From: Microcebus murinus | Lineage: Eukaryota; Chordata; Mammalia; Primates; Cheirogaleidae | DNA length: 64,000 nucleotides | Direction: 5' to 3' | Assembly: GCF_040939455.1 (NCBI RefSeq) | Contig: NC_134117.1 | Location: 23,305,501 to 23,369,500 of the forward strand | In this document: positions 37,171 to 64,000 of the stretch, piece after piece | How the letters are laid out: every line of letters starts with the position of its first letter | Position numbering within the stretch: position 1 is the first letter of the stretch | Translations under genes and position numbers: made by a program | Notes under the pieces: model-generated | The model's database searches: none | What the model saw: the letters and a program-made list of their open reading frames with translations, nothing else | What the model was told of the DNA's origin: nothing

Positions 37171-38590
37171 GCCTGGCCGGCTGAGGTGGCGGAGGGGGGT
37201 CAGACCCATAGCCCCCAGCCCCCCAGACCAGATGGACAGATGAAGGCTTTAGGTGCAGTAGACCCGGAGCAGAGCCACATGCCCAGGACCTCACCTGCCT
37301 ATTAGAGGCAGGACATTTGGAGCTCGAAGGGGCCCTCACTGTTCCAGCTGCGAGGCCACCCTGGACGGCCCGGGGCAGTGGGGCCGTGAGCAGTGCTCCT
37401 CAGAAGGGTCAGAACTGGCTTGGAGGCTCAGGGACAGAGGGCTCCCACCTCCCCAGCACCTCCCAGGCCACTTCTAGAGCAGGGGCTTCATCCCTCATTC
37501 ACTGTCCCCTCTCAGCTTCTGCAGACGTCCCTGCCTCAGGGGCCACTTTTGCCTGGGACTCTGAGGATCTCTCTTCCTTGTGCTCAGGGCCCAGGGAGCA
37601 GGAGGTGGCAGCCCTCTCGTGGAGGAGGAGCCCTCCGACTGTGGCCTCGGTCTCCTGAATGGGCCAAGGTGGGCCATAAGGACATGACATACGGCCTCAC
37701 CTTTGTGACACACCTGGGGAGACAGGTGATGAGACAAGATGCCATAAGCTAGGTCCACGTGGGAGAAGCCCATGTGGGAGGGCATGTGGTCACCATGGAG
37801 GTCACTCAACGATTGTCCAGGGGACGGACGGCATACTTATCTAGCACCACGCACAAAAGGCCTCTCCTGGAGGGGTCCTGGGAGACCTCCGTAATCCCAC
37901 CTCACGTCCAGGTCTCAGGGGCTAATTGGACCATCCCCAGAGTTTGAGAAGTTAGAAACAGAAGCCAAGATCTCTCCATTTTTCTGGGACCCCAGCCCCG
38001 GAGAGGGGCTGTGAAGTGCTGTGAGGCTCTGCCCCGGGTGGGAATGAGGGTGGAGGGTGCTGGCTAGAGTGGAAACAGCTAGAGTGGGACAGAACTGGGT
38101 CAACGCTGTCTCTACCAATTACAAACTATGTCCCTCAGGCAGTTGAGGGACACATCCCTTCATTTTCCATGCCTCAGTTTCCTCATCCATACAAGAAGGA
38201 TAAGAGCCCCTCCCCATGAAGTGGTCATGTGTAAAAAGCACGTGGCAGAAAGGACACACAAGGAACAGAAACGCTCGAGCCTCCACCTTTGTCGAGGAGG
38301 GGGAAACAGAGGCACAACCTTCTCACAGCCCCCAGATGTCTCTGAGACACATGTCCTACCATCTAAGAATTCATCTGGATCTTGGTCGTGGTTCCCATCT
38401 TTCCTCGTCCAGCCTTCCCTCCTCCCACTTCGCTTCGGAGGCCGTCTCCCTCCCTTGCGTTACTGGGGTGGAGGGGTTGGGGAGGTCACATCCCTGTCAA
38501 CCTATGGCAAGTCACCTAACCTCTCTGATCTTCCGTGCAGTGCGTCTGTCTGTGCAAGGACATTAAAGACCTGTTTTTCAGGACTGTGGT
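37171..38590 (+). other. CALHM1: Probable CALHM1 3' UTR
   Basis: The first polyadenylation-like signal downstream of the stop is ATTAAA at 38562-38567, followed by GACCTGTTTTTC. A MIR-like segment (about 38095-38240) lies within. Extent inferred. Confidence 0.45.
38562..38567 (+). terminator. CALHM1: Candidate polyadenylation signal of CALHM1
   Basis: ATTAAA with a T-rich stretch shortly downstream. Confidence 0.4.
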
Positions 38591-39333
38591 GAGGATGGAG
38601 GGAGCTAACTTTTAGGAAGGATCCTCGACCGTGTTTGGCACATGGTGGAATCTGAAACAAACAAATAAAAAAACAAAACCAAACATACACTGGTCCCCTT
38701 CCCTTCCTTCCCATGCGTGGACAAGCCCAGCGCAGGGAGGCCAGCGTGTCACTCAGCAGTTCTGCCATCGAGGAACCGCAAGCCTCACAGAGCTGGCAGA
38801 GCTGGGCGTCGTCTCCCCCAGTGCTAGGGGTCACCTAGGCCATCCTTAGGACTCTCCCCTTCAGCCTCAGCTTGCTCACTCCCACAGATGGGGAGTTCCT
38901 GACCACTTTTGGGGACAGGTTGGGCAGCTCTGATTATTACAGGGCTTCCTTCATAAACCCGCCTCCTCGTAATTTCCACCCACAGAGCTCTGCCTCAGGC
39001 CTCAGAGGATCCCTGGACTCCTGAATTCGGTGATCTGCCCTGCAGAGATTGGAAGCGGCTCCCAGGAGTTAGCAGAACCATGGATGGAAGAGCTGGCGCT
39101 GGGGGCAGTGTGTCCGGCCAGTGGCAGGCCGGCCCTGCGAGAGAAGGGCCAGGAGAGGGTGGGGGGCCCTGGCCTGGCACATTCTCCCAGGGGTCAGCAG
39201 TGGTCTGATGGCAGCTCTGCCCTGACCCTGCCAGGGACTCTCGAGAGCTTCTGGGTCAAGCGGGTGGGGGGGGTGGTTGGTGCTCCGGACTGGCGCTGGC
39301 GCGCAGCCCAGCCAGGCTGGTCTGGGACAGGGC

Positions 39334-39385
39334 GGTGGTGAGCAGGGCTGCAGTGGTGAGCAGGGCTGCAGTGGTGAGCAGGGCC
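39334..39385. repeat. 18-base tandem repeat, about 3 copies
   Basis: GTGGTGAGCAGGGCTGCA repeats twice exactly and a third time partly. Confidence 0.85.
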
Positions 39386-39539
39386 GGGGCAGCCCAGAGC
39401 GTGCCGGGTTGCTGGGACGGCAGCAGCTGCAGAACAGGCACCTCCATTTCCTCTCCTCTCGCGCCGCCCTCGCCCTCGGCCCGCCCTCCCCGCCTGGCGC
39501 CGTGAGGCTGTTTTTCCACCCGCTGGTGCGCATTCCATC

Positions 39540-39788
39540 CCACTGTTTGCTTCTCTCTTTCTGGAGTTAAATTCCTCTGAAGACGCCACCGGCCCCAGGC
39601 CCTGCTGGTCCCAAACAGGGGCCCTGCTGGTCCCAAACAGCAGCTCCCGTGCAGAGAAGAGTGGGAGGACGCCTGGGCGGCAGGCACTTTGGGTGGGGCA
39701 GCTGCCCCGCTGCCGCCTGTCCTGGAGGCCACTCGGAGAGCGCAACACTGAGGGAGCCAAGGCCACAGGTGCCTGCAGCTGGCCCCAG
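39540..39788 (+). ncRNA. CALHM2: Candidate non-coding 5' exon of CALHM2
   Basis: The sequence ends with a perfect donor (GGCCCCAG then GTAAGG at 39789), downstream of a GC-rich promoter-like block at about 39230-39520. The coding exon of CALHM2 is preceded by a good acceptor (CTCCTGCAG at 41827-41835), so a spliced 5' UTR from here to 41836 is plausible. The left end is arbitrary. The type stands for untranslated exon; transcript evidence is needed. Confidence 0.35.
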
Positions 39789-41835
39789 GTAAGGAAAGGG
39801 TCCTCTCTGGGGCACGCCAGGTGCCAGGGGAGCATAGCAGGGCCCGTCCCAGGCTGCCCAGAGGGATTGTCCTGGGCAGAGAGGCCCCCAGCTGCAGCCT
39901 CCACTCTGGGTAGGGTCAGTCCTACCCTCCCCCAGCCGCCTGTCTCCTGTCCTGACTGATGCTGGAGGTCCCCCTGGGGGTCTGAATGTGGCCGGCCCTA
40001 GCCTGGGGGCCAGAGGCAGAAGTCTCAGAGTTCTAGCATCTTGGGCCCCACTTTGGGCCCCACAGGGAGCTAATTAAGAGCCTAAAAGCCTAGAAGGGAA
40101 AAGGAAGCGGGAGATGGGGCTACCTTTAACCCATTCATTCCCAGCAATGGTACAAACTCCCTTTCCTAGGAGTTAGACTTGAGCCCAGGCTGAGAAGTGG
40201 GGGAAGAGGCAGACTCCTCCTCCTCCTGGATCTGGTAGTCCTCCCCCCCACCCTGGCTGCTCCTCGTGATCCTCCTCCTCCTCCTGGAGCCCACATGGCC
40301 ACATGGCCGCCCATCCGACAGGCTTGGCAGGGGCGGTGTGGAGATGAAGCACAGGAAGAACATGGGCAGATCCCGTGTTTGCTGCCCACCCAGCCTTCCA
40401 CTCCCTGGCTTCCTCTGGCCTGAGGATTTTTGTTTTTCATCCTCCAGATGGGGAGAAGCATGTGGGGCCACACCCTGGCCTCTCAGGCTTGTGTGGGTGG
40501 AGCCTGGGAAGGGAGTTGGGGCTAAACTTCGCAGGAGCCTGGGGCCACCGGCCACTTCCTAGCCGGGTGCCAGCCTGCTGCAGCCCAGACCAAGGCGAGC
40601 AGGCTCCAGATTCATTCTCGCCTATGCTTCTTGTGGCTGGCGGGCTGGGTGGTCCCGGGCTGCATGGGGTGGGGCCTGCTGGGAAGCTGCTGAAGAGGAA
40701 AGGGGTCAGGGCTGAGGAAGAGGAGCTTCGTAGGGCTCTCTTAGGTGGGCACAGCAAGGTCAGTAGGAGACAGAGGAAGCGGAGGACTCACTGAGCTCAG
40801 GCTCACCTTCCCACTTCCCAGGGCTACTGCCTTGTGGTCAGAGTCCCGCCCGGACACCTCCATGTTTGGTATCAAGGCACTTCATCCCCTGCAGGCCTTA
40901 CTTTCCCCATCTCTGCAGGCTGGGGAAGCGTCCCCACCTTGAAGACCTGACAGGTGGGAGAGAGGGAGGGTTTCACACACAGGACAACTATCAGGCATCT
41001 TTTATTCCTTTTCTTTCCCTCCAACATCTCTAGGAAGAGAGCAAGGACCGGAAGGATTTATCCTTTTGTTCACAGATGAGGAAACTGAGGCCTAGAGAAA
41101 AGTCATGAAGTATGTTGAAAGCCAGAGCCTCCTAAACCAGTTCAGACCCTGAGGTCCCCCACATGAAAAGGTCCTTGTGAGCTCCAGGGGTGCTGGTGTC
41201 CTGCTGTGTGCACCCCGCCCCCACCTCAGGATCCAGTTGAGTTCCTTGTCCACCAGGACACCTGCTCCAGCTCCCCCACCCGTGGGGGCTGCACCCTCTG
41301 AGCAGTCCCAGGCCCCTCTGCACTTTAGCACCACCCTGGGCCCCGGAGGGAAAGCCGGTCAGTGCCCCACGTCTGCTAACACTACAGGGTGTTCCTAACC
41401 CCTGCCCCTAGAGAAGCTTGTGGTGGCAAAAACAACCTAAAAGTATTTGTGGAAGATCGATCCAAGCTCCAACCTCAGTTCTGCCACTCCTTTGGGACCC
41501 TGGCAAGCCACGCTCCCTCAAGAAGCCTCTTGTGCACAGCAGGGATGTCAAAGCTCAATGAGGATGTGAAGGGCCCTAGGCGTGGTAGCAGCTTTCCCTG
41601 AGCCCCAAGGCGCCTTCCTTTCTCCCAGTTTTGGCCCCACTAGCATCCTCCTCAACCACCCATTTTCTGAGGCAAACATTTATCTGCTGCTCCACAGGAG
41701 GAAGCCCCAGGCCAGCCGCTGCAGTAGGGCTGGGATGGCCCGGCCGTGCCCTGCCTTCAGCTGCCCACCAGCCTGCACCCCTTCCTAGCCCCACGGGAAC
41801 CAGCAGTCCCACTCATCCCGCCTCCTCTCCTGCAG

Positions 41836-41860
41836 TTGGTCCCCCAGCTGACCGGCCACC
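41836..41860 (+). promoter_or_regulatory. CALHM2: CALHM2 5' UTR segment and Kozak context
   Basis: Follows acceptor CTCCTGCAG. It ends GGCCACCATGG, an optimal Kozak sequence that decides the start codon. Confidence 0.6.
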
Positions 41861-42415
41861 ATGGCTGCCCTGATCGCAGAGAACTTCCGCTTCCTGTCGC
41901 TCTTCTTCAAGAGCAAGGATGTGATGATTTTCAACGGGCTGGTGGCACTGGGGACAGTGGGTAGCCAGGAGCTGTTCTCTGTCGTGGCCTTCCACTGCCC
42001 CTGCTCGCCAGCCCGCAACTACCTGTACGGGCTGACAGCCATCGGTGTGCCCGCCCTGGCACTCTTCCTCATCGGCATCATCCTCAACAACCACACCTGG
42101 AACCTAGTCGCTGAGTGCCAGTACCGGAGGGCCAAGAACTGCTCGGCTGCCCCCAACTTCCTCCTTCTTAGCTCCATCTTGGGCCGTGCGGCCGTGGCCC
42201 CCGTTACCTGGTCTGTCATCTCCCTGCTGCGCGGTGAGGCTTACGTCTGCGCTCTCAGCGAGTTCGTGGACCCCTCCTCTCTCATGGCAGAGGAAGGAGG
42301 CTTCCCACCAGCCCACGCCACTGAAATCCTGGCCAGGTTCCCTTGCGGGGAGGGCCCTGCAAACCTGTCAGGCTTCCGGGAGGAGGTCAGCCGCAGGCTT
42401 AAGTATGAGTCCCAG
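41861..42415 (+). CDS. CALHM2: CALHM2 coding exon 1
   Basis: Encodes residues 1-185, ending ...KYESQ before donor GTAAGG. Confidence 0.97.
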
Positions 42416-44350
42416 GTAAGGGCTGTAAAGGGAAGCTCTTCCTTCCCAAGGTGGTGGCTGGTGGGAGGTGCTGGGATGGCCCAGCGTTAACACTGGAGTT
42501 GGTCCTCAGGGGATGAGTTTTCTGGGAAAGCAATGCATTATTGGCATCAGGGATTAGAGCTGGTTAAGCTGCAGGTTACTGCTTGGCGGGGCAAGGGTCA
42601 GTTCCAGGCCCAAATGAGAAAGGCTGGATAGGCACAGTGGCTCATGCCTATAAACCTAGCACTTTGGAAGGTGGGAGGATCACTTGAGGCTGGATCAAGA
42701 CCAGCCTGGGCAACATAGAGACCCCATCTCTACAAAAAAATAAAAATAAAAAAACTTAGCCAGGCATGGTGGCATGCACCTGTAGTCCCAGTTACTTGGG
42801 AGGCTGAGGTGAGAGGATCTCTTGAGCCCAGGAGTTCAAGGCTGCGGTGAGCTATTGTCATGCCACTGCACTCCAGCCTGGGCAACAGAGTGAGACACTG
42901 AGTCTTTTAAAAACAAAAAAGTTTTAAACATTAAAGGAATATTCTCCTGGTTCAGACCGAGCCTTGATCCCAACCACAAATAAGCCCATTACCCCAGCCA
43001 ATCGAGGCGTGACCCTTTCACGCCACCTCAGAAGTGTCTGGACGGGCCACAAGTTGTCTGGGCCACAAGTTGATAGTGGAGTGCGGCTGGCTCTGGGATG
43101 AATGCATTCCTCGCCCAGAAGGGCCAGACCCAGCACTGAATCAGCCCCAGTACTGCTGACTTCAAGGGAATCCCTGGGGTCAGGATGGGGTGTTGAGAGT
43201 CAGGAAGAGGCAGTTGCTGCCCTGCTCTGGCCTGGCCTTAGCCGAGTTCTGAGGGAGTGGAGGTTGGTCAAGGGCAGAGGGCAAGGGAAGAGACCTGGGC
43301 AGCAGCAGAAACCTGAGCCCTTAACTCAGAGAAGCTGAGGGAGAGACAGGAGGAGCATGAGATATTTTTAAAAGGTCTCTTCTCTTGGGTACATAAGAGA
43401 CAAGAAACAAAAGTAGATAGAGAAACAGAGATGGAAGATTATCAATAAAACTCATTTAATGCTGATCAGATGCCCACAGAGCTGTGTACAGGAGTGAATG
43501 GGGAAACAAGGACAGCCCTGGCTGCCCGTGCCCTCACCAGGCTTATATCGCACGTGTGTGAGACAGGCACTCGGGTGGCCTCCAAACAAGGCACTGGGCC
43601 AAGGGGTATTCAGGCAAGGCAGGATTATTCCCAAAGGGGCCTTTGAAGGCTTCCTGGAGGTGGCATTTGAGCCGAGCCGGGCAGGCTGAGCTGGGTTTGG
43701 ATGGGGTGAGATGATGGCTGGAGGGAGAGGCACCCTTGGGGTTGAAGGAGAGGCAGGAAATGCAGGAGGCAAAGTCTAAGAACAGGGCAAGTGCGAGTTA
43801 AAGGGACGGAGGAACCAGCAGCCAGAAGGGCTGGCCTCCCTCACAGCATTTGCCTCTCCTGCCACATCTCCCTGGGGTGGGCAGGCCCGGGCAGCTCCTT
43901 GTCCCTCCTGAACCCTGCCCATTCTCTGGCCAGCTCTTTGGGTGGCTGCTCATTGGCGTGGTGGCCGTCCTGGTGTTCCTGACCAAGTGCCTCAAGCATT
44001 ACTGCTCACCACTCAGCTACCGCCAGGAGGCCTACTGGGCGCAGTACCGCGCCAACGAGGACCAGCTGTTCCAGCGCACGGCTGAGGTGCACTCACGGGT
44101 GCTCGCCGCCAACAATGTGCGCCGCTTCTTCGGCTTTGTGGCACTCAACAAGGATGACGAGGAGCTGGTTGCCAACTTCCCAGTGGAAGGCACACAGCCG
44201 CGGCCGCAGTGGAACGCCATCACCGGCGTCTATCTGTACCGGGAGAACCAGGGCCTCCCACTCTATAGCCGCCTACACAAGTGGGCCCAGGGCCTGGCGG
44301 GCAACGGTGCGGCCCCTGACAATGTGGAGATGGCCCTGCTGGCCTCCTAG
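41861..44350 (+). CDS. CALHM2: CALHM2, calcium homeostasis modulator 2 (two coding exons)
   Basis: Exons 41861-42415 and 43934-44350 give 323 codons, the same length as human CALHM2. CALHM2 is a large-pore ATP-release channel described in astrocytes and microglia. It starts [20 protein letters not shown], with membrane segments near residues 22-42, 54-75, 105-124 and 186-205. The cysteines C46/C48 (HCPC), C130 and C162 match the disulfide pattern of the family. A sequon NLS lies at 168. Where CALHM1 and CALHM3 have LLDGKC, this protein reads LLRGEA, so the acidic residue is arginine and the first cysteine is lost; this fits its different pore behaviour. The C-terminal part contains NDQLF-like helices ([20 protein letters not shown]) and ends NVEMALLAS. 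The start has an optimal Kozak context. The single intron is phase 0, at the codon shared with CALHM1 and CALHM3. Confidence 0.97.
42622..42921 (+). mobile_element. Alu SINE (older type)
   Basis: Begins GGCTGGATAGGCACAGTGGC, with the short linker and an A-rich tail. It is the only Alu between 30,001 and 51,238. Confidence 0.88.
43430..43700 (+). mobile_element. L2-like LINE fragment
   Basis: Wording such as 'TTTAATGCTGATCAGATGCC' and 'AAGGCTTCCTGGAGGTGGCA' is typical of L2-type sequence; assignment tentative. Confidence 0.4.
43934..44350 (+). CDS. CALHM2: CALHM2 coding exon 2 (3' terminal)
   Basis: Encodes residues 186-323 from [19 protein letters not shown] to MALLAS; TAG at 44348-44350. 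Confidence 0.97.
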   Translation, partial: LFGWLLIGVVAVLVFLTKCLKHYCSPLSYRQEAYWAQYRANEDQLFQRTAEVHSRVLAANNVRRFFGFVALNKDDEELVANFPVEGTQPRPQWNAITGVYLYRENQGLPLYSRLHKWAQGLAGNGAAPDNVEMALLAS

Positions 44351-46041
44351 GGGTCCACTCCCCGGGCTCTTTGCACTGCTTGGTCCCAAACCGAACCCCA
44401 CTGCCTGCTCACACCAGCATCCAAAGGGGATTTTCCCCCCTAAACTGGCTTCTTGGGTAAACAGGCCAGGGGTGAGGGACGCAAGGCAATCTTGGGTGCA
44501 GAGAGATCCAGTAGACAATGTCGTCAGCTCTGACCTGAAGAAATTCCATCTCCTGTTCCCACCAGCCTACCTGGTCAACAGCTTGGGAAAAGACTCTTTC
44601 CCAGAACTGGTCTCTGATTAACTATGACATGGGTGATCTTTTATCGTTGGGACTCCAAGCTGGGATGCCCCAGCTGGCAGGTCCAGGTGACAGTGAAAGT
44701 CACCAGTAGGCTCCTTGTACAGTACATTATGCAGTTAACTTGTGTCTAATTGCATAAGGACACCCAGCTCAGCAGTGCACCACTGGGAGGTTGTCCTTCG
44801 GTGGATGCCTTTGGCCTTATTTTATACACTTGAATTTTTGATAAAGCTTTTCTTACTATAAGGGACCAGCTTGGTGTCTGCATGATTGAATGGGCCATGC
44901 CACAGCAGGCTGGTGGGCATGGGGCCAGGGCCAAACCCCACACGCCGTGGGAAGGAAGGGGACTGGATTAAAATGCCACAGAGGTGGCTACAGTACAGGG
45001 AACCCCAGGTGTCACACCCAGGGGAAGGCCATGGGGCTGATCTCTTTGCATTTGGATTCAATTATCTGATTTGGTCTGGGGAACAGATGAAGCCTGGCCT
45101 TTCCCAGAGGGAAGCTCAGTTTGAAATTTCTAGACTCAGAAGATCCTGCACTCGGTAGGACAGAGCTAGTTCTTGTAACCCAGCGCTACTAACCAGGCCA
45201 GCCCTGGCTCCTCCTTCCTCCCACCCCAGCCCCCTACCTCCACCATCTCCAAAACTTTCCTTGCATATGACTCAGTCATTTCCCATGGAAAAGCTCTCAG
45301 GACATTTAAGGCTCTGCCAGAGAAAACTTTTAATTCCCTCAGGATTAAGCCAAAAAAGAACTGGCTTCAACAACTAGCTGGGCCTGTGCTATCCTCCAGG
45401 AACTCTGGACTATACCAGATGGGGACAGGTTAGGTGACCTGGCCAAGGTAGGCCTGGGATGAGACATCATCAGCGGTTTAAGCCGATGCCTGTGGCTATC
45501 CTCTGCAGCCTAGGTTTCCCAGTTTTCCCTTCTGGGCTGTGTCCTGCTGTCCCGGCCTCACAGCCTCTACTACAGGGTGGAAGGCACTAGCCGAGATGAG
45601 GCTGAGAGAGGCCCTGAGACTCTGACATTGTAGGTGAGGGCCCACTCCCTAAACCCTACTGGCCGCCTCTGGCAGGATCAACAGCTTGCCACGGACAAAG
45701 TGGGCCTGACCATGAGATCCTTGGGAGTCCGCTCGTCCACTCTTGCTCCCCAGGGAACTCCCCGAAGGAGGGACACTCAGCTTTTATGGGAGTCCCAAGG
45801 CTGTTGCCTGCAACCACTGAGCAGCCACAGAACAGGGAAAGGATGACATAAATGGGGACTTAAATAAGCACAGAGGAATTAGAAACAATCTCGAATTCTT
45901 TTTCATCCTGACAGCATTCCTCAGGGATGATACAGAAAAAGCAGCACTTAAATAGAGTCCTTAGGCAATAGATTTCAGAGTGTCCAGGCGCTGAGGTGGG
46001 GGTGCCCACTGCTGACGGTGCCTGGAGGAGCCCGCCTGCCC
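44351..46041. other. Convergent 3' ends of CALHM2 and PDCD11
   Basis: The 1.7 kb between the two stop codons must hold both 3' UTRs. On the plus strand a GATAAA signal at 44840-44845 with GT-rich sequence after it is the best candidate for CALHM2. On the minus strand no AATAAA is evident near the PDCD11 stop, so its 3' end is unresolved. No repeats of note and no additional gene. Confidence 0.5.
44840..44845 (+). terminator. CALHM2: Candidate polyadenylation signal of CALHM2
   Basis: GATAAA variant about 490 bases after the stop, followed about 30 bases later by GGTGTCTG. Confidence 0.35.

Positions 46042-64000
<17,959 letters not shown>

Larger units (their letters stand above)
38591..41835. 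other. Intergenic, CALHM1 to CALHM2
   Basis: About 3.2 kb without Alus. It holds a GC-rich block at about 39230-39520, an 18-base tandem repeat (39334-39385), a 22-base duplication (39598-39641), a candidate non-coding first exon ending at 39788, and a short MIR-like piece (about 41060-41105). No coding gene recognised. Confidence 0.55.
42416..43933 (+). other. CALHM2: CALHM2 intron
   Basis: Phase-0 GT-AG intron of 1.5 kb containing one Alu (42622-42921), a short direct repeat GGGCCACAAGTTG (about 43045-43073) and an L2-like stretch (about 43430-43700). Confidence 0.9.

Overview
The window is nuclear DNA of a strepsirrhine primate, most likely a lemur. The genes are spliced with GT-AG introns, a CpG island is present, and LINE1, L2, MIR, MER2-like and LTR debris is scattered throughout. 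At least 20 Alu copies are present. Many carry the strepsirrhine-type middle linker (an AATTAATTGGCCAACTAA-like segment followed by an A/T-rich stretch before TTAGCCGGGC). No bacterial, plasmid or CRISPR content is visible. The gene order NEURL1 - CALHM3 - CALHM1 - CALHM2 - PDCD11 is that of human 10q24.33 read in reverse.

Layout. 1-3105: NEURL1 intron 1 and first coding exon on the minus strand, with its CpG-island promoter at about 3106-3900. 3900-19835: intergenic DNA full of repeats, containing one processed MPC2 pseudogene (11516-12579) that was later split by an Alu. 19836-25924: CALHM3 (plus, three coding exons, 347 aa). 25925-34240: intergenic. 34241-37170: CALHM1 (plus, two coding exons, 344 aa). 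37171-41860: intergenic, with a candidate non-coding CALHM2 first exon ending near 39788. 41861-44350: CALHM2 (plus, two coding exons, 323 aa). 46042-64000: the 3' half of PDCD11 on the minus strand (17 coding exons; the 5'-most runs to the window edge), ending tail-to-tail with CALHM2.

How the genes relate. CALHM1, CALHM2 and CALHM3 are tandem paralogues of four-pass large-pore channels. All three share one phase-0 intron at the same codon, just before the fourth membrane segment. CALHM1 and CALHM3 are known to form the voltage-gated ATP-release channel of taste cells, and CALHM2 is a separate ATP-release channel. PDCD11 (RRP5 homologue) is a nucleolar rRNA-processing factor, and NEURL1 is a RING E3 ligase acting on Notch ligands and synaptic targets; both are neighbours without an obvious functional link. 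All splice phases I derived for CALHM1-3 and PDCD11 are mutually consistent.

I found no new biological system. The points worth a second look are the nested MPC2 retrocopy, the strong one-way Alu orientation, in-frame tandem splice donors in PDCD11, the overlapping upstream ATG and CGG tract of NEURL1, a paired LTR-like element, and the channel-residue differences among the CALHM paralogues. Protein and repeat family names come from recognition, not from a database search.
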